A DNA stretch of 64,000 bases from Streptomyces sp. NBC_00414 (GTDB taxonomy: Bacteria > Actinomycetota > Actinomycetes > Streptomycetales > Streptomycetaceae). The position numbers and the translations under genes were made by a program. The stretch is from the NCBI RefSeq assembly GCF_036038375.1, contig NZ_CP107935.1:4154001-4218000 (forward strand). The letters run 5' to 3'. The notes beneath the pieces are model-generated. The model was not told the origin of the DNA and made no database searches. It saw only the letters and a list, made by a program, of their open reading frames with translations. This document shows positions 40,131 through 48,165 of this stretch, in pieces (position 1 is the stretch's first letter; each line of letters starts with the position of its first letter).

Positions 40131-41725
40131 CACGCACCGCCTCCCAGCAGGTCCACGCACTTCTCGCCGACCATGAGCACCCCGATCATCGGGTTCACGG
40201 CGGGCATGGTCGGAAAGACGGACGCGTCGGCGATCCGGAGGCCTTCGAGGCCCCGGACGCGCAACTCGGGGTCCACGACGGCGAGTCGGTCGTCGGGCGC
40301 GCCCATCCGGCAGGTGCCCGCCGGGTGGTACACGGTGTGGGCGACCTTGCGCGCGTACTCGCTCAGCTCCTCGTCGCCGGTGACCTCGGGTCCGGGGCAC
40401 ACCTCGCGCTTGAGCCAGTGCGCGAGCGGCTCGGCCTTCGCGATCTCGCGGGCGATCCTGATGCCGTCGACGAGGGTGCGGCCGTCGTAGTCGTCCTCGT
40501 CCGTGAAGTAGCGGAAGTCGAGGGCGGGCTTCTCGGCCGGGTCGGCGCTCGTCAGGTAGAGCCGGCCGCGGCTGTGCGGCTTGGGGATGTTGGGGGTCAT
40601 CGAGACGCCGTGCGCGGGGCGTTCGTAGCCGAGGCGCTCCGGATTGTCCGTGAACGGGATCTGGTAGAAGTGGAACATCAGGTCGGGGCCCGCGCGTTCG
40701 GGGTCCCGCCGCACGAACAGGCCCGCGTCGGAGTCCATCGCGGAGTTCTCGGGGATCGGCCCGTCCGTCTCCCAGACGATGACCGACTCGGGGTGGTCGA
40801 GCAGGTTCTCGCCGACGCCCGGCAGATCGTGGGCCACGGGTATGCCGAGCTTTTCGAGGTCCTCGCGCGGCCCGATGCCGGAGTGCAGCAGCAGCCGGGG
40901 CGAGTCGACGGCCCCGGCGCACAGCAGGACCTCGCTGCGGGCCCGTACGAGGAGTTCGTCGCCGTCCTTCGTCGTCACGTGGACCCCGCGGGCGCGGGTC
41001 CCGTCCAGCTCCAGCTTGTGCGCCCAGGTCTCCAGGTAGAGGTGGAGGTTGGGCCGCTCGTCCATGACGGGGTGCAGATACGCGACGGACGCGCTGGAGC
41101 GCTTGTTGGTCTCCGGGTGGTACGCGAGGTCGAAGAAGCCGACGCCGTCGGTGAACGGCTTCTTGTTGAACCCCTCCACACGCGGCACGCCGAGCGTCGC
41201 CTGCGCCGCGTCCACGAAGTCGCGGGCGATGGCGTTCCGGTCCTTCTCGTCGACCGGGACGATGTTGTTGCGCAGGCGCGGGAAGTACGCCTCCATGGGG
41301 GCCGAGCCCCAGCCCTCGGCGCCCGCGGCCTCCCACTCGTCCCAGTCGGACGGCAGGGGCTTGAACGCGATGAGGGTGTTGTGCGAGGAGCATCCGCCGA
41401 GGACCCGGGCGCGGCTGTGCCGGATGTGCGAGTTGCCGCGCGGCTGCTCGGTCGTCGGGTAGTCGTAGTCGAGTTCCCCGCCGAGGAGGCCCATCCAGCG
41501 GCGCAGGGTCAGGACGTCGTCGCGGCCGACGTCACTGGGGCCGCCCTCGATGACGGCGACGGTGACGTCGGGGTTCTCGGTGAGCCGGGAGGCGATGACG
41601 GATCCCGCGGTGCCGCCGCCGATGACGACGTAGTCGTACGTGTGCTCGTTCTCGTGTCCGTTTTCGTGCCCGTTCTCGGGCTCGTTCTCGGGCCTGTGCT
41701 GGTGCTCGTGGGCGTTTTCGGGCAT
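40130..41725 (-). CDS. GMC oxidoreductase, probable choline dehydrogenase/oxidase
   Basis: A 531-residue FAD enzyme of the glucose-methanol-choline family, expected to oxidise choline to betaine aldehyde. FAD motif VVIGGGTAGSVIASRL (about 34-49), GMC signature RARVLGGCSSHNTLIAF, second signature GAVDSPRLLLHSGIGP, and the C-terminal His/Asn active site in HTVYHPAGTCRMG and FPTMPAVNPMIGVLMVGEK. The first 30 residues are an unusual His/Glu/Asn repeat (HEHQH, ENGHENGHENEH). It lies between BADH and the betaine ABC genes in one operon, supporting the choline assignment. Confidence 0.92.
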   Translation of the reverse strand: MPENAHEHQHRPENEPENGHENGHENEHTYDYVVIGGGTAGSVIASRLTENPDVTVAVIEGGPSDVGRDDVLTLRRWMGLLGGELDYDYPTTEQPRGNSHIRHSRARVLGGCSSHNTLIAFKPLPSDWDEWEAAGAEGWGSAPMEAYFPRLRNNIVPVDEKDRNAIARDFVDAAQATLGVPRVEGFNKKPFTDGVGFFDLAYHPETNKRSSASVAYLHPVMDERPNLHLYLETWAHKLELDGTRARGVHVTTKDGDELLVRARSEVLLCAGAVDSPRLLLHSGIGPREDLEKLGIPVAHDLPGVGENLLDHPESVIVWETDGPIPENSAMDSDAGLFVRRDPERAGPDLMFHFYQIPFTDNPERLGYERPAHGVSMTPNIPKPHSRGRLYLTSADPAEKPALDFRYFTDEDDYDGRTLVDGIRIAREIAKAEPLAHWLKREVCPGPEVTGDEELSEYARKVAHTVYHPAGTCRMGAPDDRLAVVDPELRVRGLEGLRIADASVFPTMPAVNPMIGVLMVGEKCVDLLGGGA

Positions 41726-41834
41726 GCGGAGGCGCTCCAGGGTGCCTTGTGCGGTGGGAAGTTGACGGGACCGGGGGCCGGGGGCGGGGTCGCGGGGTGT
41801 CAGCCGCGACCCGCCGGCCGGGCGGTGGCGGGCG

Positions 41835-43346
41835 TCAGCCCGCGAACCACCGGACCGGCTTCGGCGCGAGGTTCTGGTACACGTGCTTCGTCTCGCGGTA
41901 CTCGGCGAGGCCCGCCGGACCCAGCTCGCGACCGACGCCGCTCTTGCCGAAGCCGCCCCACTCCGCCTGCGGGAGGTAGGGGTGGAAGTCGTTGATCCAG
42001 ACGGTGCCGTGGCGCAGCCGGCCGGCCACCCGCCGGGCGCGTCCCGCGTCGGCGGTCCAGACGCCTCCCGCGAGCCCGTACTCCGTGTCGTTGGCGAGCG
42101 CGACGGCCTCGTCCTCGGTGCGGAAGGTCTCCACCGTCAGGACGGGCCCGAAGACCTCTTCCCGGACGACGCGCATCTCGCGGTGACACTGGTCGAGGAC
42201 GGTCGGCTCGTAGAAGTAGCCGGTGGCGGGGCGCACGTCGGAGGGGTCGGGGCGGGCGCCGCCGGTCCGCAGCACCGCGCCCTCCGCGAGCGCGGAGGCC
42301 ACGTAGTCCTCGGTCTTCTCACGCTGTTCGGCGGAGACGAGCGGGCCGCACTCGACGCCCTCCTCGGTGCCGCGGCCGAGCCGGATCAGCTCGGCCCGCC
42401 GCACCAGTTCGGCGACGAAGCGGTCGCGCACCGACTCCTCGATGATGAGCCGGGAGCCCGCCGAGCAGACCTGGCCGCTGTGGATGAACGCGGCGTTGAG
42501 TGCCTGGTCGACGGCGGTGTCGAAGCCTTCTTCGGTGGCGCAGGAGTCGGCGAAGACGACGTTGGGGTTCTTGCCGCCGAGTTCGAGGGCGACCTTCTTC
42601 ACGGTGACGGCGGCGGCCTGCGCGACCTTCGTACCGCTGGCGAGGCCGCCGGTGAAGGAGACGAGGTCGACGTCCGGGTGCTCGGCGAGACGGGCGCCGA
42701 CGCTGTGCCCGGGGCCGGTGACGAGGTTGGCCACTCCGGCGGGCAGCCCGGCCTCGACCAGCAGCCCGATCAGGGCGACGGTGGTCAGCGGGGTGATCTC
42801 GCTGGGCTTGATCACGAAGGTGTTCCCTGCCGCGAGGGCGGGGGCGACCTTCCAGCTGGCCTGCAGCAGCGGGTAGTTCCAGGGCGTGATCATCGCGCAG
42901 ACGCCGAGGGGTTCGTGCACGACGACGCTGTGGATGTCGTCCGAGCCGGCGTCGACGACACGGCCGCCGCCCTCTCCGACGACGAGGTCGGCGAAGTACC
43001 GGAAGGCGTCGGCGACGCAGTCGATGTCGACCCGCCCCTCCTCCAGCGTCTTGCCCGCGTCCCGGCTCTCCAGGAGCCCGAGCGATTCGCGGTCGCGGAC
43101 GAGGAGGTCGGCCACGCGGCGCAGGAGGGCGGCGCGCTCCGTGACGGGTGTCCGGGGCCACGCTCCGTGGTCGAAGGCACGCCGGGCGGCCTCGACGGCG
43201 GCGTCCGTGTCCGGCACCCCGCCCTCGGCGACCTCGGCGAACGGCTTCGCGTCCGCCGGGTCGATGATGTCCCGCGTGGCCCCCGAGGCGGCGGCACGCC
43301 ACTCTCCGTCCACGTGAATCGTCTGCTGCGCCTGGTGTCCCGACAT
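41835..43346 (-). CDS. betB: Betaine aldehyde dehydrogenase
   Basis: A 503-residue NAD(P)-dependent aldehyde dehydrogenase that converts betaine aldehyde to glycine betaine. The catalytic Cys is Cys294 in HSGQVCSAGSR and the general base is Glu255 in ALELGGKNP. The cofactor stretch is TPWNYPLLQASWKVAPALAAGNTFVIKPSE. Context strongly favours betaine aldehyde: the next gene is a choline-type GMC enzyme and the rest of the operon is a betaine importer. First gene of the operon, ATG start, 109 bases before the GMC gene. Divergent from a MarR-GNAT gene. Confidence 0.93.
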   Translation of the reverse strand: MSGHQAQQTIHVDGEWRAAASGATRDIIDPADAKPFAEVAEGGVPDTDAAVEAARRAFDHGAWPRTPVTERAALLRRVADLLVRDRESLGLLESRDAGKTLEEGRVDIDCVADAFRYFADLVVGEGGGRVVDAGSDDIHSVVVHEPLGVCAMITPWNYPLLQASWKVAPALAAGNTFVIKPSEITPLTTVALIGLLVEAGLPAGVANLVTGPGHSVGARLAEHPDVDLVSFTGGLASGTKVAQAAAVTVKKVALELGGKNPNVVFADSCATEEGFDTAVDQALNAAFIHSGQVCSAGSRLIIEESVRDRFVAELVRRAELIRLGRGTEEGVECGPLVSAEQREKTEDYVASALAEGAVLRTGGARPDPSDVRPATGYFYEPTVLDQCHREMRVVREEVFGPVLTVETFRTEDEAVALANDTEYGLAGGVWTADAGRARRVAGRLRHGTVWINDFHPYLPQAEWGGFGKSGVGRELGPAGLAEYRETKHVYQNLAPKPVRWFAG

Positions 43347-43511
43347 GATTCGGTGCTGCCTTCCGTTCCTGTTCCGTGCCCCTGTGTCACACGCATGTCA
43401 CTCTCGGGGGCCGGGTGCACCTGCCCCTCTGCCCGGATGTCATGCGCACCCCGTCGCCGAAGTGCGCGGGGTCACTGACAAGCCCGCCGAAACGTGGACA
43501 CTCCAGCCGGT

Positions 43512-43529
43512 CTTTGACTAAAGTCAAAG
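43512..43529. promoter_or_regulatory. Perfect palindrome, probable MarR operator
   Basis: CTTTGACTAAAGTCAAAG, an 18-base perfect palindrome, overlaps the AAAGG ribosome site of the MarR-GNAT gene, whose ATG is at 43533. It lies 166 bases from the BADH start, in the only gap between the two genes. The position predicts autoregulation. Confidence 0.75.
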
Positions 43530-43532
43530 GTT

Positions 43533-44435
43533 ATGGAGTCGGCATCAGCGTCAGTGTCCGCGTCTGTGGTGTCCGCGGCGCACGTGACCACCCTGCGTCG
43601 CTTCAACCGGTACTTCACGCGCCGGATCGGCGCGCTCGACGACCACTACCTCGGGCAGGACCGGCCGCTCGGCGAGGCCCGGCTGCTGTACGAGATCGGG
43701 ACCGGCGCGTCCTTGAGGGAACTGCGCACCCGGCTCGGCCTCGACGCCGGATATCTGAGCCGGATGGTGCGCGCGCTGGAGAAGCAGGGGCTCGTGCGGG
43801 TCACCGTGCATCCGGCGGACAGCAGGCTGCGCCTGGCGGAGCCCACACCGGCCGGGCGGGCCGAGCTGGCGGAGCAGAACAGCCGGGCGGACGGCCTGGC
43901 CGAGGGGCTGCTGCGCGGGCTGGACGACACACAGCGGGAGCGGCTGACCGAGGCCGTCGCGGTCACCGAGCGGCTGCTGCGACTGGCCGCGATCACGGTC
44001 GGCACCGTCGACGCCACGTCGGCCGACGCACGCGCCTGTCTCGGAGGCTTCGCCGCCGAGCTCGACGAACGGTTCCCCGAGGGCTACGGGACGACCGACC
44101 TCGTACCGCCGGAGCGGATCGACGCCTTCCTCGTCGCGTACGAGGAGGAGCGTGCCGTCGGCTGCGGGGTGCTCTGCGCGCTCGACACGGACACGGCCGA
44201 GATCCGGCATCTGTGGGTGCGCCCGGACGCCCGCGGGTTGGGCCTGGGACGACGGCTGCTGACCGAACTGGAGCGCGGGGCCGCCGGACGCGGCCACCAC
44301 GTCGTCCGCCTCGACACGCACAAGGTCCTCAAGGAGGCGGCGGCGATGTACCGGACCGCCGGATACACCGAGATCCCGGCGTACGACGACAATCCGCACG
44401 CCGGGTACTGGTTCGAGAAGCACCTGCCCCGCTGA
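43533..44435 (+). CDS. MarR-type HTH fused to GNAT acetyltransferase
   Basis: A 300-residue two-domain protein. Residues 1-145 form a MarR winged helix (VTTLRRFNRYFTRRIGALDDHYL, then LRELRTRLGLDAGYLSRMVRALEKQGLVRVTVHPADSRLRLAEPT). Residues 150-300 are a GNAT domain with the acetyl-CoA loop RPDARGLGLGRRLL and the ending GYTEIPAYDDNPHAGYWFEKHL. Such fusions are common in Streptomyces; the acetylated substrate is seldom known. It diverges from the betaine operon and has a perfect palindrome at its ribosome site, so it is a candidate regulator of itself and perhaps of betB. Confidence 0.93.
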   Translation: MESASASVSASVVSAAHVTTLRRFNRYFTRRIGALDDHYLGQDRPLGEARLLYEIGTGASLRELRTRLGLDAGYLSRMVRALEKQGLVRVTVHPADSRLRLAEPTPAGRAELAEQNSRADGLAEGLLRGLDDTQRERLTEAVAVTERLLRLAAITVGTVDATSADARACLGGFAAELDERFPEGYGTTDLVPPERIDAFLVAYEEERAVGCGVLCALDTDTAEIRHLWVRPDARGLGLGRRLLTELERGAAGRGHHVVRLDTHKVLKEAAAMYRTAGYTEIPAYDDNPHAGYWFEKHLPR

Positions 44436-44472
44436 CCGGTCTGGCGGCCCACCGGCTCAGGAGGCTGAACGC

Positions 44473-44502
44473 ACTGATCCCCGGGCGACTGCCCGGGGAT
44501 CG
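44473..44502. terminator. Bidirectional terminator between MarR-GNAT and mdh genes
   Basis: GATCCCCGGGC (44475-44485), loop GACT, GCCCGGGGATC (44490-44500): a perfect 11-bp stem extended by two more pairs. It lies between two convergent stop codons. Confidence 0.85.
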
Positions 44503-44521
44503 GTGGAAGGACGAGCGGGGC

Positions 44522-45511
44522 CTAGATGAGGCCGAGGGCGCGAACCGCCTCGCGCTCCTCCGCCAGCTCCTGCACCGAGGCGTCGATGCGGGCGCGGGAG
44601 AACTCGTTGATGTCGAGGCCCTGGACGATCTCGTACGAGCCGTCCTTCGTGGTGACGGGGAAGGAGGAGATGAGGCCCTCCGCGACACCGTACGAACCGT
44701 CGGACGGGATGCCCATGGAGGTCCAGTTGCCGTCCGCCGTGCCGTTGACCCAGGTGTACACGTGGTCGATGGCGGCGTTCGCGGCCGAGGCGGCGGAGGA
44801 GGCGCCACGGGCCTCGATGATGGCCGCGCCGCGCTTGGCGACGGTCGGGATGAACTCCTCGGCCAGCCACTTCTCGTCGTTCACGGTCTCGGCGGCGTTC
44901 TTGCCGGCGATCGTGGCGTGGAAGATGTCGGGGTACTGGGTGGCGGAGTGGTTGCCCCAAATGGTGAGGCGCTGGATGTCCGCGACCGTCGAGCCGGTCT
45001 TCTTCGCGAGCTGCGTGAGCGCGCGGTTGTGGTCCAGACGCGTCATCGCGGTGAAGCGCTCCGCCGGTACGTCCGGGGCGGCGGCCTGGGCGATCAGGGC
45101 GTTGGTGTTGGCCGGGTTGCCGACGACGAGGATCTTGACGTCGTCCGCGGCGTTGTCGTTGATGGCCTTGCCCTGGGGCTTGAAGATGCCGCCGTTGGCC
45201 TCCAGGAGGTCACCGCGCTCCATGCCCTTGCTGCGGGGGCGGGCGCCGACGAGCAGACCGACGTTCGTGCCGTCGAAGGCCACGTTCGGGTCGTCGGTGA
45301 TGTCGATGCCCTGAAGGAGCGGGAAGGCGCAGTCGTCGAGCTCCATGGCGGTGCCCTCGGCGGCCTTCAGCGCCGGCGTGATCTCCAGAAGACGCAGCTT
45401 GACCGGCACGTCCGCGCCGAGCAGCTGGCCGGAGGCGATGCGGAAGAGCAGGGCGTAACCGATCTGGCCGGCCGCGCCGGTGACGGTGACGTTCACGGGA
45501 GTGCGGGTCAT
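44522..45511 (-). CDS. mdh: Malate dehydrogenase
   Basis: A 329-residue NAD-dependent malate dehydrogenase of the TCA cycle. It opens with the dinucleotide motif VTGAAGQIGYALLFRIASG. Specificity and catalysis marks are GARPRSKGMERGDLL, VVGNPANTNALIA, the MTRLDHNRALTQLA block, and the catalytic His in IWGNHSATQYPD. ATG start with GGAGA upstream. Transcribed alone; its upstream region contains several palindromes that could be operators. Confidence 0.97.
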   Translation of the reverse strand: MTRTPVNVTVTGAAGQIGYALLFRIASGQLLGADVPVKLRLLEITPALKAAEGTAMELDDCAFPLLQGIDITDDPNVAFDGTNVGLLVGARPRSKGMERGDLLEANGGIFKPQGKAINDNAADDVKILVVGNPANTNALIAQAAAPDVPAERFTAMTRLDHNRALTQLAKKTGSTVADIQRLTIWGNHSATQYPDIFHATIAGKNAAETVNDEKWLAEEFIPTVAKRGAAIIEARGASSAASAANAAIDHVYTWVNGTADGNWTSMGIPSDGSYGVAEGLISSFPVTTKDGSYEIVQGLDINEFSRARIDASVQELAEEREAVRALGLI

Positions 45512-46030
45512 GGCGTTCTCCGTAGGGCAGCTGACGGTGGGGCGTCCCTGCCCCGGGGTACTGAATCCGCTCCCGTCGCCACGATGATCGATCATCGCTG
45601 CCGATGATCGATCTCTCGGCGTCAAGAGAGATCCAGCGGTCAGGCTATCGCGCATCCGGGATCCCGGACGGCCGGGTCCGATGTGGCCCGTCCCACAGGG
45701 GCGATCGGGGAGCGCTGCCGGAGGACGCGGCCGGAGAGGGCGGCCGTCGATCCTGGAGAGTGGGCCGACGACCGCCGGGCCGGGGTGCCGGTCGGCGGGG
45801 AGGGCCGGCTGTCCGCCCTCCCGGCGAAAGGCCGGGATCCCGTGGGGGTACGCTCCGCCTGCCCCGAAGTACGCCGGGCATTCCTACCTACAGCGATCGA
45901 ATGCTGACGTGCTGCGATCACGCGGCTGACGTGCGACGACCGGCCGCTCGCGGGCGCACCGCGCTCTGGCGTGTCGCTCGCGGGCGCACTGGCGGCACCG
46001 CGAAACGTCCTCCGACGTCCTCCGACGGCG
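45512..46030. promoter_or_regulatory. mdh upstream region with palindromes, otherwise empty
   Basis: A perfect palindrome CGATGATCGATCATCG lies at 45582-45597 and a partial second copy at 45602-45613. GATCTCTC/GAGAGATC arms spaced by 8 bases occupy 45610-45633. All lie 70-125 bases upstream of the mdh start, where a regulator would act. A 15-base CGCTCGCGGGCGCAC direct repeat occurs twice near 45945-45990. Between 45640 and 46030 I found no gene with coding character. Confidence 0.6.
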
Positions 46031-46032
46031 AC

Positions 46033-46062
46033 GGGCGCCCGACTCGGTGGAGTCGGGCGCCC
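46033..46062 (-). terminator. Terminator of the HTH membrane protein gene
   Basis: GGGCGCCCGACTC (46033-46045), loop GGTG, GAGTCGGGCGCCC (46050-46062): a perfect 13-bp stem with a 4-base loop, about 70 bases downstream of the minus-strand stop codon. Confidence 0.85.
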
Positions 46063-46107
46063 ATCGGACCGAACCCCCGAAGGGACCGGTCAGGGTCGTG
46101 CGTTGTT

Positions 46108-46137
46108 ACTTCACTTCACTTCACTTCACTTCACTTC
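46108..46137. repeat. Pentanucleotide microsatellite, six ACTTC units
   Basis: Six perfect ACTTC units (GAAGT on the gene's strand) overlap the stop codon of the HTH membrane protein gene. The first in-frame TGA lies within the repeat, so changes in copy number would leave the protein unchanged. Confidence 0.9.
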
Positions 46138-47402
46138 GTGCAGCCTTCCACGCCCGACTTGAGCGTCGCGCAGGCCTTCGCCGCGGTGGCGTTCTTCACC
46201 GCGACCATCGGCGTGTAGGCGTCGGTGTCCGTGTCGACCTGCGCGGTCTGCGCGGCGGCCGACCCCGCCTTTATCCGGACCGTGTCCCCGGCTCCGGCCG
46301 CGGTGATACGCGCCCAGGCGGCGCCGCACGTCTCGCTGTAGCGGACCTCGACCTGGGCGGTGCCGACGACGGCCTTCTCCACGGTCTGCGCCAGCGTCCC
46401 GCCGCAGCCCATGTTCTCCGGGTCCTTGCCCGCGCAGTCGGCGCCATTGCACTCGACACCGGCCGGCAGCTCCTTGCTCACCGTCGGGCTCGGGGTCGGC
46501 TTGGCCTCGTTCCCGCCCTTGCCGTCACCGCCGGAGCTCGTGACGTACACGGCCACGGCTATCAGCACGAGCGCGCCCACGACTCCCGCGAGGAACATGG
46601 TGAGCCGCCGCTTGCGCCGCTGCCCGTCGGGCGAACCTCCGGATCGCGACCGCGCGTCCCGCGGCGGACCCCCGGCCGGAGCGTCGGGACCCGCGGGGCC
46701 GGCCGGGCCGGCCGGCCCGAAGCCTCCCGCCGGACCGTAGCCGGAGGCACCGGACGCGCCGGCTCCCCTGGGCCCGGAGACACCGGACGATCCCGGCGGC
46801 GAGGCGACGACTCCCCAACCGCCACCCCGCGAATCCGCACCGGCGCTCGCACCGGCACCCGTGCCACCACTGCCGGCACCCGCCCCGGCCCCGTACGGCG
46901 GCCTGCGTTCGTCGTCCCGGGCAGGGCTCTGCGCCGGACTCTGCGGAGGCACCGTGGGTGCCACCCCGGCAGGACCGGCGATGCCCGGCTTGGGCGCGGC
47001 CGTCGCGTTCCCGCCGGCGCGCGCCTGTTTCCCGCTCTTTCCCCCCTTGGCCGGAGTCGGCCCGAACTCCCCGAGCGCGGCGCGCGCCTGGGAGATCCGG
47101 ATCGCCTCCATGGTCATGTCGTGGCGCATCTCCGAACGGCTCCAGGCCCGCTCGGCCAGCTCCCACATCGTCGTCAGATGGACCGGATTGGTCCCGGTCA
47201 CCTCGGCCAACGCCACGATCGCGCCCTTGGGCGCGAGCAGGCGGCCGTTCAGATACCGCTCCCAGGACGTCTTGCTGTATCCGGTGCGGTCGGCCACGGC
47301 GGCGATACTCAGCCCGCCGCGATCGACCAGTCGGCGCAACTGACTGGCGAACTCCCTTACCTGCGGATCGAGTTCATCCGGCAAGGGCCTCCAACGAGGC
47401 AT
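46131..47402 (-). CDS. HTH (XRE-like) membrane protein with extracytoplasmic DUF2690-like domain
   Basis: A 423-residue protein. Residues 1-75 are a helix-turn-helix (LRRLVDRGGLSIAAVADRTGYSKTSWERYLNGRLLAPKGAIVALAEVTG). A long Gly/Ala/Pro linker leads to a single TM helix (about 268-288, MFLAGVVGALVLIAVAVYVTSS). The outside domain of about 130 residues has four or five Cys (GVECNGADCAGKDPENMGCGGTLAQTV, RYSETCGAAWARI). This fits the DUF2690 family of Streptomyces, as I recall it. A DNA-binding head plus an external disulfide domain suggests one-step transmembrane signalling. ATG start after GGGGGTAGC. Confidence 0.85.
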   Translation of the reverse strand: MPRWRPLPDELDPQVREFASQLRRLVDRGGLSIAAVADRTGYSKTSWERYLNGRLLAPKGAIVALAEVTGTNPVHLTTMWELAERAWSRSEMRHDMTMEAIRISQARAALGEFGPTPAKGGKSGKQARAGGNATAAPKPGIAGPAGVAPTVPPQSPAQSPARDDERRPPYGAGAGAGSGGTGAGASAGADSRGGGWGVVASPPGSSGVSGPRGAGASGASGYGPAGGFGPAGPAGPAGPDAPAGGPPRDARSRSGGSPDGQRRKRRLTMFLAGVVGALVLIAVAVYVTSSGGDGKGGNEAKPTPSPTVSKELPAGVECNGADCAGKDPENMGCGGTLAQTVEKAVVGTAQVEVRYSETCGAAWARITAAGAGDTVRIKAGSAAAQTAQVDTDTDAYTPMVAVKNATAAKACATLKSGVEGCTK

Positions 47403-48165
47403 TGCTACCCCCCTCTTCCCCCCGTACGTGCTGGTCTTTTCCCGCGTGTGAAGCCTCTGCCGAGTCCCCGTTCCGGCTACCCACAGGGATGCGCCCGGCC
47501 AGGATCTCAGTTCCCGGGATGGGGGCGCACGGGAGCATTCGGGCCTGTGGGCATGCACCGTTGCATGCCCCCTGGTCTGCGGTCCAGTGTCCCACCGACT
47601 TGTCTCTCGGCCGACGCGATGGTCCGGCCGGTGCACGAGGACGTCCCGGAGCGTCCCGATTGCCCACGTTATCCATGGTCTTGGGGGTGATCGCCGCACA
47701 TCCTCGAACTTGTCAATACATCGACACGCGGGGAACACATGCGCGATCTCATGCGTCACTCACGTCTTCACGGGGATCACGCGCACGCCAGGGGCGGAGC
47801 GGATCGTCGACGTTCACCACCGTCGCCGCGAAGCGACGGCCGACGCCGGTCCGCCAGGCTATCGACGGAAGCGGCGGCGCGTACGCCGATCGGCATCGTG
47901 CCCCGCACGCGGATGGTGCCGGAACCGTCACCGCCCTGCCACAGGGGACTGACGGCTATTGAACAGCCATTGGCACGTCCATGACCCTTGAATCCAGGCG
48001 GCGCCCCTCCGCGCTCGGGGGAGTGGACGGGCGCCGCCGCTCACACCCCGGGGCCCGGGCCCCGGCGGGGCGCGGGGAACCGCGCGCCCGGCCACGACGG
48101 ACCCGCGGATCCCGATGGCGCCGAAACCCGACGGCGCCAGAACCCGACGGCCCCAAGGGGAGCGC
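47403..48165. other. 763-bp intergenic region without a supported gene
   Basis: It lies between the 5' end of the HTH membrane protein gene and the 3' end of the DUF3017 gene. Several short open frames on both strands have no coding bias, no good ribosome site and Arg/His-rich low-quality translations. A degenerate copy of the dispersed GGGGCGCGGGGAA repeat lies at about 48067-48090. Two AACCCGACGGC direct repeats follow at about 48120-48150, close to the DUF3017 stop. Much of 47690-47960 has lower G+C than the genes. Confidence 0.6.

Noticed and set aside
45604..46060. Short open frames on both strands downstream of the mdh promoter
   Set aside because: No coding bias or start signal; the region is better explained as promoter and terminator DNA.
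46108..46137. Phase-variable switch of the HTH membrane protein by ACTTC repeat slippage
   Set aside because: The in-frame stop lies on the 5' side of the repeat in the gene's direction, so unit number does not change the protein.
47403..48165. Small genes in the 763-bp gap (for example frames at 47587-47952 and 47739-47984)
   Set aside because: No ribosome site, no third-position GC bias, and translations are Arg/His/Thr-rich without pattern.
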